This document shows positions 13,117 to 22,296 of a stretch of 64,000 nucleotides of DNA, in pieces (position 1 is the stretch's first letter; each line of letters starts with the position of its first letter). Source of the DNA: Andeanibacterium sp036384795 (lineage in GTDB: Bacteria > Pseudomonadota > Alphaproteobacteria > Sphingomonadales > Sphingomonadaceae); assembly GCA_036384795.1 (NCBI GenBank), contig DASVLP010000037.1, positions 1 to 64,000 on the forward strand, read 5' to 3'. Both the position numbers and the translations under genes were made by a program. The notes under the pieces were generated by a model, which made no database searches, had not been told where the DNA came from, and saw only the letters and a list, made by a program, of their open reading frames with translations.

Positions 13117-15289
13117 GACGATGGACATGGAAATCGGCCGCCCCGTTCCCAAGCGCCGCTGGCTGCGCTGGCCTTGGTCGCGCAAGCCCGAGCGGCCGCC
13201 GCACCCTTACGCCGAGCGGTACGTGGTGCACGACTGGCCGGGCTCGCTTCCGGTCGAGCCGCCGCCGGTCGAACCGAAAAAGCACACGCGCGGGTGGTGG
13301 ATCAGCCGCGGCATCGCCGCGTTCCTCGGCCTGTTTGTGCTGCTGGTCGCGTGGCTGTTCGTCACCGCGCCGCTTTCGAAGTCGCTCCAGCCGATCGCGC
13401 CGCCCGAGATCACCTTGCTCGCCGCCGACGGCACCCCGATCGCGCGCAACGGAGCGATCGTCGACAAGCCGGTCGACGTGAAGCACTTGCCCGCCTACGT
13501 GCCCGAGGCGTTCATCGCGATCGAGGACCGCCGGTTCTACCACCACTGGGGGATCGACCCGCGTGGGATCGCCCGCGCTGCGTGGAGCACGCTCACCGGC
13601 CGCCGCACCGAAGGCGGCAGCACGATCACCCAGCAGCTTGCCAAGTTCACCTTCCTGACGCCCGAGCAGAGCCTTGGGCGCAAGGCACGCGAGATGCTGA
13701 TCGCGTTCTGGCTCGAGGCTTGGCTGACCAAGGACCAGATCCTCGACCGCTACCTGTCGAACGCCTATTTCGGCGACAACTGCTACGGCTTGCGCGCCGC
13801 CAGCATGCATTATTTCTACCGTCAGCCGGAGAAATTGCGGCCCGAGCAGGCGGCGATGCTGGCCGGCCTGATGCAGGCGCCGTCGCGCTATTCCCCGACG
13901 CACAACCCTGGGCTTGCCGCCGAACGCATGCGCACCGTGCTCCAGGCGATGGTCGATGCGGGCTACCTGACCCAGGCGAAAGCCCACGCGATGCGCGCGC
14001 CGCGGGTCGACGTGCGCGATGGCGGAGACGACTTGCCGACCGGCACCTACTTCGCCGACTGGGCGCTGCCCCAGGCGCGCAAGCTGAGCGACGTCGGCTA
14101 TTCGCGCCAGACGATCGTCACCACGCTCGATGCGCGGCTCCAGGCCGCCGCGCGCCGGGCGATCGCGAGCGCGCCGTTGGGCAAGGCGCAAGTTGCGCTG
14201 GTGGCGATGCGGCCGGATGGCGAGGTGGTCGCGATGGTCGGCGGCAAGGACTACGAAAAGTCCCCCTTCAACCGCGCGACCCAGGCGCAGCGCCAGCCAG
14301 GCTCGACCTTCAAGCTGTTCGTCTATCTGACCGCGTTCGAAAACGGCATGTCGCCTAACGACCGGGTGGACAACCGCCCGTTCACCGTCGGCTCCTATCG
14401 CCCGAGCAACGCCGGCGGCGCTTACTCGGACAGCATTACCCTGGAAGACGCGTTCGCGCGCTCCAGCAACGTCGCCGCGGTGCGGCTGTTCAACCAGGTG
14501 GGCAGCGACGCGGTGATTCGCACCGCGCGCGACCTCGGCGTGACCTCGCCGCTCGCGCACGGCGATCCGAGCCTCGCGCTGGGGACCTCGACGATGAACT
14601 TGCTCGAGCTCACCGCAGCTTACGCCGGGGTCGCCGGCAACGAGTTTCCGGTCGAGCCGCACGCGTTCAAGCCCGACGAGCCGGGCTGGTTCGACTGGCT
14701 GTGGAACCGCAAGCACCACTTGTCTCCGCGGGTCCACGACGAGATCGAGGAACTGCTGCGCGCGGTGGTGGTGCGCGGCACCGGACGCACGGCCAACCTC
14801 GGCATCGCGAACTTCGGCAAGACCGGCACCAGCCAGGACAACCGCGATGCATTGTTCGTCGGCTATGCGGGCGGCCTGGTGGTGGGGGTGTGGATCGGCA
14901 ACGACGACAACTCGCCGCTCGGCGGCAATCACGGCGGGGGCACCCCGGCGCGGATCTGGCGCGATTTCATGCGCCAGGCGCTCGGCGCGCGGGTCGCCCC
15001 CACACCGGCGCGCCCGACCCCGAGCCCGAACCCGAGCGGGCCGGTCGAGCCGCTCGACGTGCCCGACCTCAGCGCCATTCCGCTGGGCGACGACGGCCAG
15101 CTTTCGATCGACAGAGGCGGGGCGACGATCTCCACCTCGATCGACGGCAAGCCGGTAAATGTGCGGCTCGATCCCAAGGACATCGGGGTCGACGTGGGCC
15201 CGATCCTCGACCGGGTGAGGCAGCTTCAGCAGCAGGCCGGAACGCGGCCGCCCGAGAGCGAGCCTCCCGACGAGGACGACGGGCAGTAA
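13115..15289 (+). CDS. Bifunctional peptidoglycan glycosyltransferase/transpeptidase, PBP1A family
   Basis: A 724-residue class A penicillin-binding protein with a Pro/Arg-rich cytoplasmic tail, one transmembrane helix (about 62-84) and a glycosyltransferase domain with EDRRFYHHWG (catalytic Glu about 137) and GGSTITQQLAK. The transpeptidase has STFK (Ser about 397), SSN (450-452) and KTG (569-571). A Pro-rich, acidic C-terminal tail follows. It polymerises and cross-links periplasmic peptidoglycan. The start may be GTG 13115, ATG 13121 or ATG 13127; the palindrome at 13093-13116 overlaps the first. Confidence 0.93.
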   Translation: MTMDMEIGRPVPKRRWLRWPWSRKPERPPHPYAERYVVHDWPGSLPVEPPPVEPKKHTRGWWISRGIAAFLGLFVLLVAWLFVTAPLSKSLQPIAPPEITLLAADGTPIARNGAIVDKPVDVKHLPAYVPEAFIAIEDRRFYHHWGIDPRGIARAAWSTLTGRRTEGGSTITQQLAKFTFLTPEQSLGRKAREMLIAFWLEAWLTKDQILDRYLSNAYFGDNCYGLRAASMHYFYRQPEKLRPEQAAMLAGLMQAPSRYSPTHNPGLAAERMRTVLQAMVDAGYLTQAKAHAMRAPRVDVRDGGDDLPTGTYFADWALPQARKLSDVGYSRQTIVTTLDARLQAAARRAIASAPLGKAQVALVAMRPDGEVVAMVGGKDYEKSPFNRATQAQRQPGSTFKLFVYLTAFENGMSPNDRVDNRPFTVGSYRPSNAGGAYSDSITLEDAFARSSNVAAVRLFNQVGSDAVIRTARDLGVTSPLAHGDPSLALGTSTMNLLELTAAYAGVAGNEFPVEPHAFKPDEPGWFDWLWNRKHHLSPRVHDEIEELLRAVVVRGTGRTANLGIANFGKTGTSQDNRDALFVGYAGGLVVGVWIGNDDNSPLGGNHGGGTPARIWRDFMRQALGARVAPTPARPTPSPNPSGPVEPLDVPDLSAIPLGDDGQLSIDRGGATISTSIDGKPVNVRLDPKDIGVDVGPILDRVRQLQQQAGTRPPESEPPDEDDGQ

Positions 15290-15296
15290 AATAGCC

Positions 15297-15312
15297 TCCT
15301 CCCCGGGGAGGA
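15297..15312. repeat. Collapsed family A repeat end / terminator-like palindrome
   Basis: TCCTCCCCGGGGAGGA is a perfect 16-base palindrome formed by the two outer ends of repeat family A without anything between. It lies 8 bases past the PBP1A stop, before the convergent GGDEF/EAL gene, with a second GGGGCTTTGCCCC hairpin just after. It probably helps terminate both transcripts. Confidence 0.5.
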
Positions 15313-15339
15313 CGCTACGGCGGCCGGGGCTTTGCCCCC

Positions 15340-17730
15340 TCAGCCCGCCGCGCGATTGGAATTGGCGGCGGAGTCGGCTTGGCCGGCGATCTCGCCCTTG
15401 CGGAACGGCGTAACGCTGGCGCGCAAAACGCCGGCCTCGTTGCGGCCGGGGTTGTGATGTTCGAGCTCGCTGCCGGGGCGGGCGCGGCTGAACAGGAAGC
15501 CCTGCACCTGCTCGCAGCCCGTGCGGCGCAGGCGGTCGAGCTGCTCCATGTTCTCGACGCCTTCGGCCAGAGTGCACATGCCGAGCTCTTCGGCGAGCTT
15601 GATCACCGCCGAGACGATCGCCTGGCTGTCGGACTGTTCGGCGAGGTCGGTCACGAAGCAGCGGTCGATCTTGATCTTGTCGAACGGGAAGCTGCGCAGG
15701 TAGCTCAATGAGGAATAGCCGGTGCCGAAGTCGTCCATCACGATCTTGACGCCAAGGTCGCGGATCCGGTGGAGCAGCGCGAGGTTCTCCTCGCTGTCGG
15801 TCAGAAGCACCGATTCGGTGATCTCGAGCTCTACCCGGTGCGGGGCGACGCCGCTTGCCGACAGCGCCATGAAGATCGTGCTCACCAGGCGCGGGTCGCG
15901 CATCTGGATCGGCGAGAGGTTCACCGAGATGAAGATGTCCTCCGGCCAGCGCGAGGCTTCCATCAGCGCCTCGCGCAGCGCCCACGCGCCGATCGGAATG
16001 ATCTGGCCGGATTCTTCGGCGATCGGGATGAACTGCACCGGCGGCACCATCCCGCGCGTCGGATGCTTCCAGCGCAGCAGCGCCTCGTATCCGACGGTCT
16101 TGCCGCTCGAGGCGTTGAGCAGCGGCTGGTAGTGGACTTCGAGCTCGTGCCGGTTGAGCGCTCCGCGCAAATCCAGCTCGAGCTGGCGGCGGTCTTTGGC
16201 AAGCGCCTGCATCTCGGGCACGAACAGCGAGGCGCCGTGGCGCCCGCGGGCTTTCGCGTCGTGTAGCGCGAGATCGGCGGCGCGCATCAGCTCCTCGCAC
16301 GTCTCGCCGTCGCAGGGTCCGTGCGCGACGCCGATGCAGGCGCCGAGCGGCATCTGCTGGTTTTCGAGCTCGACCGGCCGGTTGAGCGCCGCCGAAACCG
16401 CCTTGGCGATGCGCAACGAAAGCTCCGGGTTGCGCGCGTTCTCGATGATCACCGCGAACTCGTCGCTGCCGAGGCGGCCGATCATCGCGTGCGGCGGCAC
16501 CGCCGACTCGATCCGCTTGGCGACTTCGGCGAGTACCCGGTCGCCCGCGGCGTGACCGTGGGCATCGTTGATCGTCTTGAACTGACTGAGATCGATCTGC
16601 AGCACCGCGACGAGATCGGCGGCTTCGCGCCGCTGCAAGGACACCGCGAGGGTCTCGGAGAACAGGTGGCGATTGGGCAGGCCGGTGAGAACGTCGTAGT
16701 TCTCCATGAACGCGGCCTTTTCCTCGGCCTGGCGAGTCTTGGTCACATCCGCGATGAAGCCGCACCAGCCGGCGCGCTCGCCGTCGGCGTCCGCCGTCGG
16801 CCGTGCAGACAGCGACCACCAGCGCACATCGTTCGCGATGCTGACCGGGACCACCAGGTCGCGAAACGGCTCGCCGGCCCCAAGGCGCTCGCGAAAACTG
16901 GTCCGCCCCGGGGAATCGAGCATGAATTGCGAGAAGCGCATGCTCGCAAGCTCGCGTCGCGACAGCCTGGTCGCTTCGCAGAAGCGTTCGGAGGGATTGA
17001 GAATCTGGCCGCTGTTGTCGCACTCGAACAGCCAGTCGCTCGCTTCCTCGTCGTAATAGTTGAGCAGCAGCTGGACGGTTTCGTTCCGCTCCTTCAGCGC
17101 GCGGGCGCGCAGATGGCGGGTCGCGAGCGCGTGGTTCAGATGGAACACGCCGCCGTGGATGAAGACCAGGCTCAGCAGCGCCGCCGCCGCCGCGACCAGG
17201 TTCGCGGTTCCGCCGAGCGAGACCAGCGCGACGGCAAGCGCCAGCGCCTGGATCGCCGCCGAGCCCAGCGCGGCGCGCGGAACGGCCACCAGGCTCAGCG
17301 AATCGATTGCGATCGCCAGTGTGGCGAGCATCGCCAGCGGAACTTCCCAGTCGGGCGGGGCCAGCGCCACGCAGGCCGCCGTCGCGCTGCCCCAGTAGGC
17401 TCCGCGCACCAGCGCGGCGAGCGCGATCCGGCGCAGGCGCTCGCAATGATCGCGCGCGCGCGCGACGAACAAGTGGCGCAGGGTCGTTATTGCAAACGCC
17501 CCCACGACCAGCGCCAGCCATGCCGGAAACGAGAGGAACGCCAGCCCGGCCACACCCAGCAGGGCGGTTCGGCCCAGTTCGTAGCGTATCGTCGGAAATT
17601 CGTCAGCGTGGCCCGCCATGCGGCCGGCAAACCACTGGTGGTTACGATCGTCCACGTCGTGCTCGATGAGATGGGAGAGCGTGAGCCGTTGCATCCGCGG
17701 ACGCGCAAGGGATTTAGCGACAGCCTTCAA
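15340..17730 (-). CDS. Membrane-bound GGDEF/EAL cyclic-di-GMP protein
   Basis: The 796-residue protein has an N-terminal membrane region with about six hydrophobic helices (residues about 54-192), a PAS-like segment (about 225-330), a GGDEF domain with the variant signature GSDEF (421-425) and no RxxD inhibitory site, and an EAL domain with YEALLRW (about 548), MDDFGTGYSSLSYL, KIKIDR and AEGVE. All EAL metal-binding motifs are intact, so phosphodiesterase activity is likely. Cyclase activity is uncertain with Ser for the first Gly. The TTG at 17730 is the furthest start; an ATG at 17694 is the alternative. Confidence 0.9.
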   Translation of the reverse strand: MKAVAKSLARPRMQRLTLSHLIEHDVDDRNHQWFAGRMAGHADEFPTIRYELGRTALLGVAGLAFLSFPAWLALVVGAFAITTLRHLFVARARDHCERLRRIALAALVRGAYWGSATAACVALAPPDWEVPLAMLATLAIAIDSLSLVAVPRAALGSAAIQALALAVALVSLGGTANLVAAAAALLSLVFIHGGVFHLNHALATRHLRARALKERNETVQLLLNYYDEEASDWLFECDNSGQILNPSERFCEATRLSRRELASMRFSQFMLDSPGRTSFRERLGAGEPFRDLVVPVSIANDVRWWSLSARPTADADGERAGWCGFIADVTKTRQAEEKAAFMENYDVLTGLPNRHLFSETLAVSLQRREAADLVAVLQIDLSQFKTINDAHGHAAGDRVLAEVAKRIESAVPPHAMIGRLGSDEFAVIIENARNPELSLRIAKAVSAALNRPVELENQQMPLGACIGVAHGPCDGETCEELMRAADLALHDAKARGRHGASLFVPEMQALAKDRRQLELDLRGALNRHELEVHYQPLLNASSGKTVGYEALLRWKHPTRGMVPPVQFIPIAEESGQIIPIGAWALREALMEASRWPEDIFISVNLSPIQMRDPRLVSTIFMALSASGVAPHRVELEITESVLLTDSEENLALLHRIRDLGVKIVMDDFGTGYSSLSYLRSFPFDKIKIDRCFVTDLAEQSDSQAIVSAVIKLAEELGMCTLAEGVENMEQLDRLRRTGCEQVQGFLFSRARPGSELEHHNPGRNEAGVLRASVTPFRKGEIAGQADSAANSNRAAG

Positions 17731-17849
17731 CCCAGTTCCCCACCAGAATCACGCCCGTCGATCGCGGACGGCGAAGCGGATTCGTATTTAGAAACCAGGG
17801 GTAAACAGGGCGTTCATGGTCGGCAGAAAGATTTTTAACCTTGAAAAGC

Positions 17850-17866
17850 AATGACGTAGAGTCATT
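17850..17866. promoter_or_regulatory. Inverted repeat upstream of the GGDEF/EAL gene
   Basis: AATGAC and GTCATT are exact inverted copies around a 5-base centre (which also creates a GAGTC methylation-type site). It lies about 120 bases upstream of the GGDEF/EAL start in a locally AT-rich stretch. A regulator-binding site is possible; no matching consensus is recognised. Confidence 0.3.
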
Positions 17867-17934
17867 CACAGGACAAAATAGACCATCGAAAACGGCGCTT
17901 GCGTACGGGTTTTCCGCGACTTCTGCTCCCGCGC

Positions 17935-18690
17935 TCAGTCGCGCGCCTCGTCGGGATAGCATGCCCGCACGAAATACAGGCCTTCCGGCGGGGCGTTGAG
18001 GCCCAGCGCCTGCCGGTCGCGCGCGGCGAGCGCCTCGGCGACCCGGCGTTCCTCCCACTGGCCGAGGCCGACCAGCGCCAGGGTTCCGACCATCGAGCGC
18101 ACCTGATGATGCAGGAAGCTGCGCGCGGCCGCCTCGATGAGCACCAGTTCGCCCTCCCGGCGAACGTCGAGGCGGTCGAGCGTCTTCACCGGGTCCTTCG
18201 CCTGGCAGTGGACCGAGCGAAAGGTGGTGAAGTCGTGCTGTCCGACGAGCGCCTGTGCCGCCCGGTGCATCGCGTCGCCGTCGAGCGGGCGCGTGACGTG
18301 CCAGGCGCGGCCCCGATCGAGCGTCAGCGGCGCGCGGCGATTGACGATGCGGTAGCGATAGCGTCTTCCAACGCAGGAAAACCGCGCATGCCAGTCGTCC
18401 GCCGCGTGCTCGCACGCGATCACCGCAATCGGGTTGGGCCGCAGCTTTGCGTTGAGCGCTTCCATCAGCCGGAACGGCGTGATCTGCTTGTCGAGGTCGA
18501 TGTGGCTGCGCATCGCGAGGGCGTGGACCCCGGCGTCGGTGCGCCCCGCCGAATGCATCGTCACCCGTTCGCCGGTGACCGCGAACGCCGCGTCCTCGAT
18601 CGCCTGCTGCACCGAGGCCCCGTGGGCCTGCCGCTGCAACCCGACAAACGGCCCGCCGTCGTATTCGAGCGTGAGCGCGAAGCGGGTCAC
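17935..18690 (-). CDS. truA: tRNA pseudouridine(38-40) synthase
   Basis: The 251-residue protein starts VTRFALTLEYDGGPFVGLQR and carries the catalytic SAGRTDAGVHA (Asp nucleophile about residue 51), RRYRYRI and FLHHQVRSMVGTL of TruA. It isomerises uridines 38-40 in the anticodon arm of tRNAs. The GTG start at 18690 overlaps the fmt stop by 4 bases (GTGA), so translation is coupled. The fmt-truA pairing is common in alphaproteobacteria. Confidence 0.96.
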   Translation of the reverse strand: MTRFALTLEYDGGPFVGLQRQAHGASVQQAIEDAAFAVTGERVTMHSAGRTDAGVHALAMRSHIDLDKQITPFRLMEALNAKLRPNPIAVIACEHAADDWHARFSCVGRRYRYRIVNRRAPLTLDRGRAWHVTRPLDGDAMHRAAQALVGQHDFTTFRSVHCQAKDPVKTLDRLDVRREGELVLIEAAARSFLHHQVRSMVGTLALVGLGQWEERRVAEALAARDRQALGLNAPPEGLYFVRACYPDEARD

Positions 18691-19592
18691 CGGAGCGCGG
18701 TGCCCGCCGGGATCGGCCGCCCGCGGAGCATGTCGGCGACGGCCATCGCGGGCTTGCCGGCGCGCTGGACCAGGCTGGGGCGGATCGCCCCTTCGCCGCA
18801 GGCGATAGTGAGCTGATCGTCCAGCACGGTGCCGGGCGCTCCGCTGGCAGCGAGCCGGTCCGCCGCCAGCACTTTGAAGCGCTCTCCCTCCAGCTCGAAC
18901 CACGCCGCCGGCGTGGGGGAGAAAGCGCGGATGTGGCGCGTCACTTGCTCCGCGCTCCCGGCGAAATCGAGCCGCGTTTCCGCCTTGTCGATCTTGGCGG
19001 CGTACGTGGCGCGGGCGCCATCCTGCGGCTCGCCCGGCGGAATGGTCGGACCTGCCAAAGCATCGACCATCAGGTGCGCGCCGATCTCGGCCAGTTCCGC
19101 GGTCAGTTCCCCGGCGTTCTTGCCGTTCACCGGGATGCGCGCCTTCAACAGCATCGGGCCTGTGTCGAGCCCGCCTTCCATCCGCATGATGGTGACCCCG
19201 GTCTGCTCATCGCCGGCCAGGATCGCGCGCTGGATCGGCGCGGCGCCGCGCCAGCGCGGCAGCAGCGAGGCGTGGACGTTGAGGCAGCCGTGCTTGGGCG
19301 CGTCGAGCAGCGCCTGCGGCAGGATCAAGCCGTAGGCCGCGACCACCGCAACGTCGGCGGCGAGCGCAAGGAATTCGGCCTCGTCCGTGCCCTTGAGCGA
19401 TGCCGGATGGCGCACTTCGATCGCCAGCGCTTCGGCCGCCTCGTGAATTGGCGTCTTGGTCAGTCCCTTGCCGCGTCGGCCCCCCGGGCGCGGCGGTTGG
19501 GTATAGGCCGCGACCACTTCGTGTCCGGCCTCGACCAATGCCTCAAGCGTCGGCACCGCAAAGCCGGGCGTTCCCATGAAGATGATGCGCAT
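18687..19592 (-). CDS. fmt: Methionyl-tRNA formyltransferase
   Basis: A 301-residue enzyme with MRIIFMGTPGFAVPTLEALV at the N-terminus, AAYGLILPQALLDAPKHGCL, the formyl-transfer signature HASLLPRWRGAAPIQRAI and the C-terminal OB-like domain. It formylates initiator Met-tRNA with 10-formyl-THF. The substrate could be supplied partly by the Fhs encoded at 23689, and peptide deformylase (22297) removes the group later. The ATG at 19592 faces recR across 53 bases. Confidence 0.97.
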   Translation of the reverse strand: MRIIFMGTPGFAVPTLEALVEAGHEVVAAYTQPPRPGGRRGKGLTKTPIHEAAEALAIEVRHPASLKGTDEAEFLALAADVAVVAAYGLILPQALLDAPKHGCLNVHASLLPRWRGAAPIQRAILAGDEQTGVTIMRMEGGLDTGPMLLKARIPVNGKNAGELTAELAEIGAHLMVDALAGPTIPPGEPQDGARATYAAKIDKAETRLDFAGSAEQVTRHIRAFSPTPAAWFELEGERFKVLAADRLAASGAPGTVLDDQLTIACGEGAIRPSLVQRAGKPAMAVADMLRGRPIPAGTALR

Positions 19593-19645
19593 ATTCGGAG
19601 CGCGCAGCCTTTCCTGTCCTTGCCTGAAGCCCTATCTCCCGCCCC

Positions 19646-20242
19646 ATGGCATCGCAAGAGATCGAGGCGCTTTCGGCGGCGCTCGCGCGGCTCCCGGGGC
19701 TCGGCCCGCGCTCGGCGCGCCGGGCAGTGCTGTGGCTGGTCAAGCGGCGCGAGACCTCGCTGGTCCAGCTGCTCGACGCGCTCGACGCAGTGCGCGAGAC
19801 GCTGGTCGAATGCTCGGTCTGCGGCAACATCGATACCCGCGACCCATGCGGCATTTGCGCCGATCCTAGGCGGGATGCGCGCCAGCTCTGCGTGGTGGAG
19901 GATGTTGCCGACCTCTGGGCGCTCGACCGGGCGCGGCTGTTCACCGGCAAATACCATGTGCTCGGCGGGCGACTGTCCGCGCTCGAAGGCGTGCGGCCGG
20001 AGGACTTGTCGATCGGCAAGCTGATCGAGCGCGTCGCCGCGGGCGGGATCGACGAGGTGGTGCTGGCGATGAACGCCACGCTCGAAGGCCAGACCACCGC
20101 ACACTACATCGCCGAGCGGCTGGAGGGCTTTCCGGTACGGATCACCCAGCTCGCTCACGGGCTGCCGGTGGGCGGCGAGCTCGACTACCTCGACGAGGGA
20201 ACCCTCGCTCAGGCGCTGCGCGCGAGGCGGCCGGTGGCCTGA
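19646..20242 (+). CDS. recR: Recombination mediator RecR
   Basis: The 198-residue protein has the helix-hairpin-helix LARLPGLGPRSARRAVLWLV, a four-cysteine zinc finger CSVCGNIDTRDPCGIC (about residues 54-69) and a Toprim domain (LCVVEDVADLWAL). RecR loads RecA on gapped DNA in the RecFOR pathway. The length matches the family. It is divergent from fmt; the usual dnaX neighbour is absent here. Confidence 0.96.
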   Translation: MASQEIEALSAALARLPGLGPRSARRAVLWLVKRRETSLVQLLDALDAVRETLVECSVCGNIDTRDPCGICADPRRDARQLCVVEDVADLWALDRARLFTGKYHVLGGRLSALEGVRPEDLSIGKLIERVAAGGIDEVVLAMNATLEGQTTAHYIAERLEGFPVRITQLAHGLPVGGELDYLDEGTLAQALRARRPVA

Positions 20243-20376
20243 ACTTGCCGCGGCGCCAGCACCCGGGGTGGCAAAACGTCCCATTTTGCGCCATAGGCCG
20301 TGGTTGACACCATCTTAACGTTGGAAGATTCTTGCGAGCCGGACGCGTTCCGGATTCGCGACTTTGGAGATTGCCG

Positions 20377-21567
20377 ATGGGCTCGGCCCCGTCAGACATT
20401 CGCGACCGCTCGGAGGAGGCCGCCAGCCCGGCGCGGCGTACCATCGTACTGCCGTCGGCCGCGCGGCCGGTGCTGCTGGTGCTCAACTTCCTGGCGCAGA
20501 TCGTGCCGCTGTGGCTGATGCACCAGCTCGGCCAGGGCTGGCCGGTGTTCATCATGGCCGGCATCCTGCTCGGCCTGGTGCCGGCGATCGACCATGTGCT
20601 CGGCCAGGGCGGCTATCACTTCGACAGCCGGCTCAGCCATAATACAAAGCAGGGCCTGCTGTTCGCGCAGGCGGTGTTCCTGCTGCTGACGTTCGCGGCG
20701 GCGGTGGCGGTCGCGTCGTCGGGCAGGGTGCCGTTATGGGCCTCGATCTTCGCGGTGGTCACCGTCGGGATCATCAACGTCCACATCCCGGTGGTGGCGC
20801 ACGATTTCGGCCACAAGATGGACCGCACCAACCGGATGATCTCGAACGCGATCTGCGCGATCGGCGGGCTCGGCTATTTCATGCCGCAGCATACCATGGG
20901 CCACCACATCCATGTCGCGACGCCCGAGGATTGCGCGTCCGCACGGTTCGGCCAGAGTTCCTATGCATTCATCTTCGGCGCGTTCCTGCCCGAAGTGCGC
21001 GGCGGGATCAGGCTCGAGGCGGAGCGCCTCAGGAAGCGCGGGCTGCCGGTCTGGTCGCTGCACAACGACGTGATCGTCGGCTATCTGCTGACGGTGGTGC
21101 TCGCCGCGGTGCTGGTCGCGCTGCTCGGGTGGATCGCGCTGCCGTTCATCGTGCTGCACCATGTCTCGGTGTGGTTCTCGCTGATGCTCAACGATTACAT
21201 CCAGCACTATGGATTGCTGCGCGAGCTGTTGCCGAACGGCAAGCGCGAGCCGCAAGGCCCCGCGCATAGCTGGAGCGCCGATGCGCCGCTGTGCAACCTG
21301 ATGGTGTTCAACGTGCAGCGCCATGCGCATCACCACGCGCGGCCGAAGAATTCGTACCACGAACTGGAAGCGCTCGAGGAAGGGCCGCAATGCCCGACCG
21401 GCTATTTCGGGATGATGGTCCTCGCGCTCGTCCCGCCGTGGTGGCACCATGTGATGGACCCGCTGGTGGTGAAGGCCGCGCAAGGCAGGCCGGGGCGGGT
21501 GAACGTCGGCAACCCCTCCGGCGAGCGCCGGCTGGCCCGGCTGCTGAAAGCGCAGACCGCGGGTTAG
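20377..21567 (+). CDS. AlkB-like membrane di-iron monooxygenase/desaturase
   Basis: The 396-residue membrane protein has the histidine motifs of the alkane hydroxylase family in order: HDFGHK (142-147), HTMGHH (172-177) followed by HVATPEDCASARFG, NDYIQHYG (272-279) and QRHAHHH (314-320). All eight or more His ligands are present, but canonical AlkB has HExxHK, EHxxGHH and NYxEHYG; here Glu is replaced by Asp, Gln and Gln. It probably hydroxylates or desaturates a hydrophobic substrate; alkanes are not assured. GGAG lies 7 bases before ATG 20377. No rubredoxin gene is nearby. Confidence 0.86.
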   Translation: MGSAPSDIRDRSEEAASPARRTIVLPSAARPVLLVLNFLAQIVPLWLMHQLGQGWPVFIMAGILLGLVPAIDHVLGQGGYHFDSRLSHNTKQGLLFAQAVFLLLTFAAAVAVASSGRVPLWASIFAVVTVGIINVHIPVVAHDFGHKMDRTNRMISNAICAIGGLGYFMPQHTMGHHIHVATPEDCASARFGQSSYAFIFGAFLPEVRGGIRLEAERLRKRGLPVWSLHNDVIVGYLLTVVLAAVLVALLGWIALPFIVLHHVSVWFSLMLNDYIQHYGLLRELLPNGKREPQGPAHSWSADAPLCNLMVFNVQRHAHHHARPKNSYHELEALEEGPQCPTGYFGMMVLALVPPWWHHVMDPLVVKAAQGRPGRVNVGNPSGERRLARLLKAQTAG

Positions 21568-21570
21568 CCG

Positions 21571-21813
21571 ATGATCCGCCGGAGCTGGATTTTCGGCGGA
21601 TGGCTGGTGGCACTGGTGGCGTCGGCAGGCCCGGCGCTGTGGATGTCGGCCGACCACATCCGCCGCAATCCGCTCGGCAAATATGTCGACGAGGCGACCG
21701 GCGCGTGGACGCCCGAGCTTTATTGGCAGTTCGTCCGGTGGTGGCTGCCGATCGCGGTCCCGGTGAGCCTGCTGGCGCTCGCCTGCATGTTCCTCAACCG
21801 TCCGGCCGACTAG
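21571..21813 (+). CDS. Small two-helix membrane protein
   Basis: The 80-residue protein has one hydrophobic segment near residues 8-25 and another near 57-75, joined by a loop with NPLGKYVDEATGAWTPELYW. It begins 3 bases after the AlkB-like gene and is probably cotranscribed. I do not recognise a family. It might assist the oxygenase, but that rests on position alone. Confidence 0.65.
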   Translation: MIRRSWIFGGWLVALVASAGPALWMSADHIRRNPLGKYVDEATGAWTPELYWQFVRWWLPIAVPVSLLALACMFLNRPAD

Positions 21814-21814
21814 C

Positions 21815-22195
21815 TCACGCCTGTTCGAGGATCGTCTCGGTGTGGAGGGCGCACTTCCAGCCATCTCCGTCCCGCACCCAGGTGCTGCTGTCGGCGCAGG
21901 TCATGTCCATCGGCCCGTCCTTCATCGTCCCTTTCTGGCGGACTTTGTAGGCGATCACCGCGGTGTCGTCGGCGGGGAAGATCACGTCGAGATCGGAGAA
22001 CTCGAACTTCTCGAGCGTCCATTTCCCGTCGCGCATCATCGCGGTGTATTTCTCCGGATCGATCCGCATCGCGCCGCTTGGCCCGGTGATCAGGCAATCT
22101 TCGGCGATCATTGCGGCGGCGCCTGCGGTGTCCTTGTCGATCAACGCCTGCCAAAAGTCCTGCTCAAGTCTCTGAATCGCTTCGGTCGTCGGCAT
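21815..22195 (-). CDS. Nuclear transport factor 2-like (DUF4440/SnoaL) protein
   Basis: The 126-residue cytosolic protein has an NTF2-like fold: helix-rich start AIQRLEQDFWQALIDKDTAG, then CLITGPSGAMRID and the paired strands DTAVIAYKVRQKG and STWVRDGDGWKCALHTETIL that close the cone. Such proteins bind small ligands or have isomerase/dehydratase-like activities. AAGGAG precedes ATG 22195. It is convergent with the small membrane protein gene, with 1 base between stops. Confidence 0.85.
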   Translation of the reverse strand: MPTTEAIQRLEQDFWQALIDKDTAGAAAMIAEDCLITGPSGAMRIDPEKYTAMMRDGKWTLEKFEFSDLDVIFPADDTAVIAYKVRQKGTMKDGPMDMTCADSSTWVRDGDGWKCALHTETILEQA

Positions 22196-22296
22196 GTTCG
22201 GCTCCTTTCGGGAACCGAAATGGCTCAACCCGGCGTCTGTTCCGCAGCCGCTCGCGTTCCCTTGTCGTCGCGCCGCGAAATGCTTATCTGGCCCGC

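Noticed and set aside
13091..17521. A minus-strand open frame of 1476 codons covering PBP1A and the GGDEF/EAL gene
   Set aside because: It is antisense to, or out of frame with, two clearly conserved proteins, is Arg/Ala/Pro rich and has no recognisable domain; it is a product of GC-rich codon bias.
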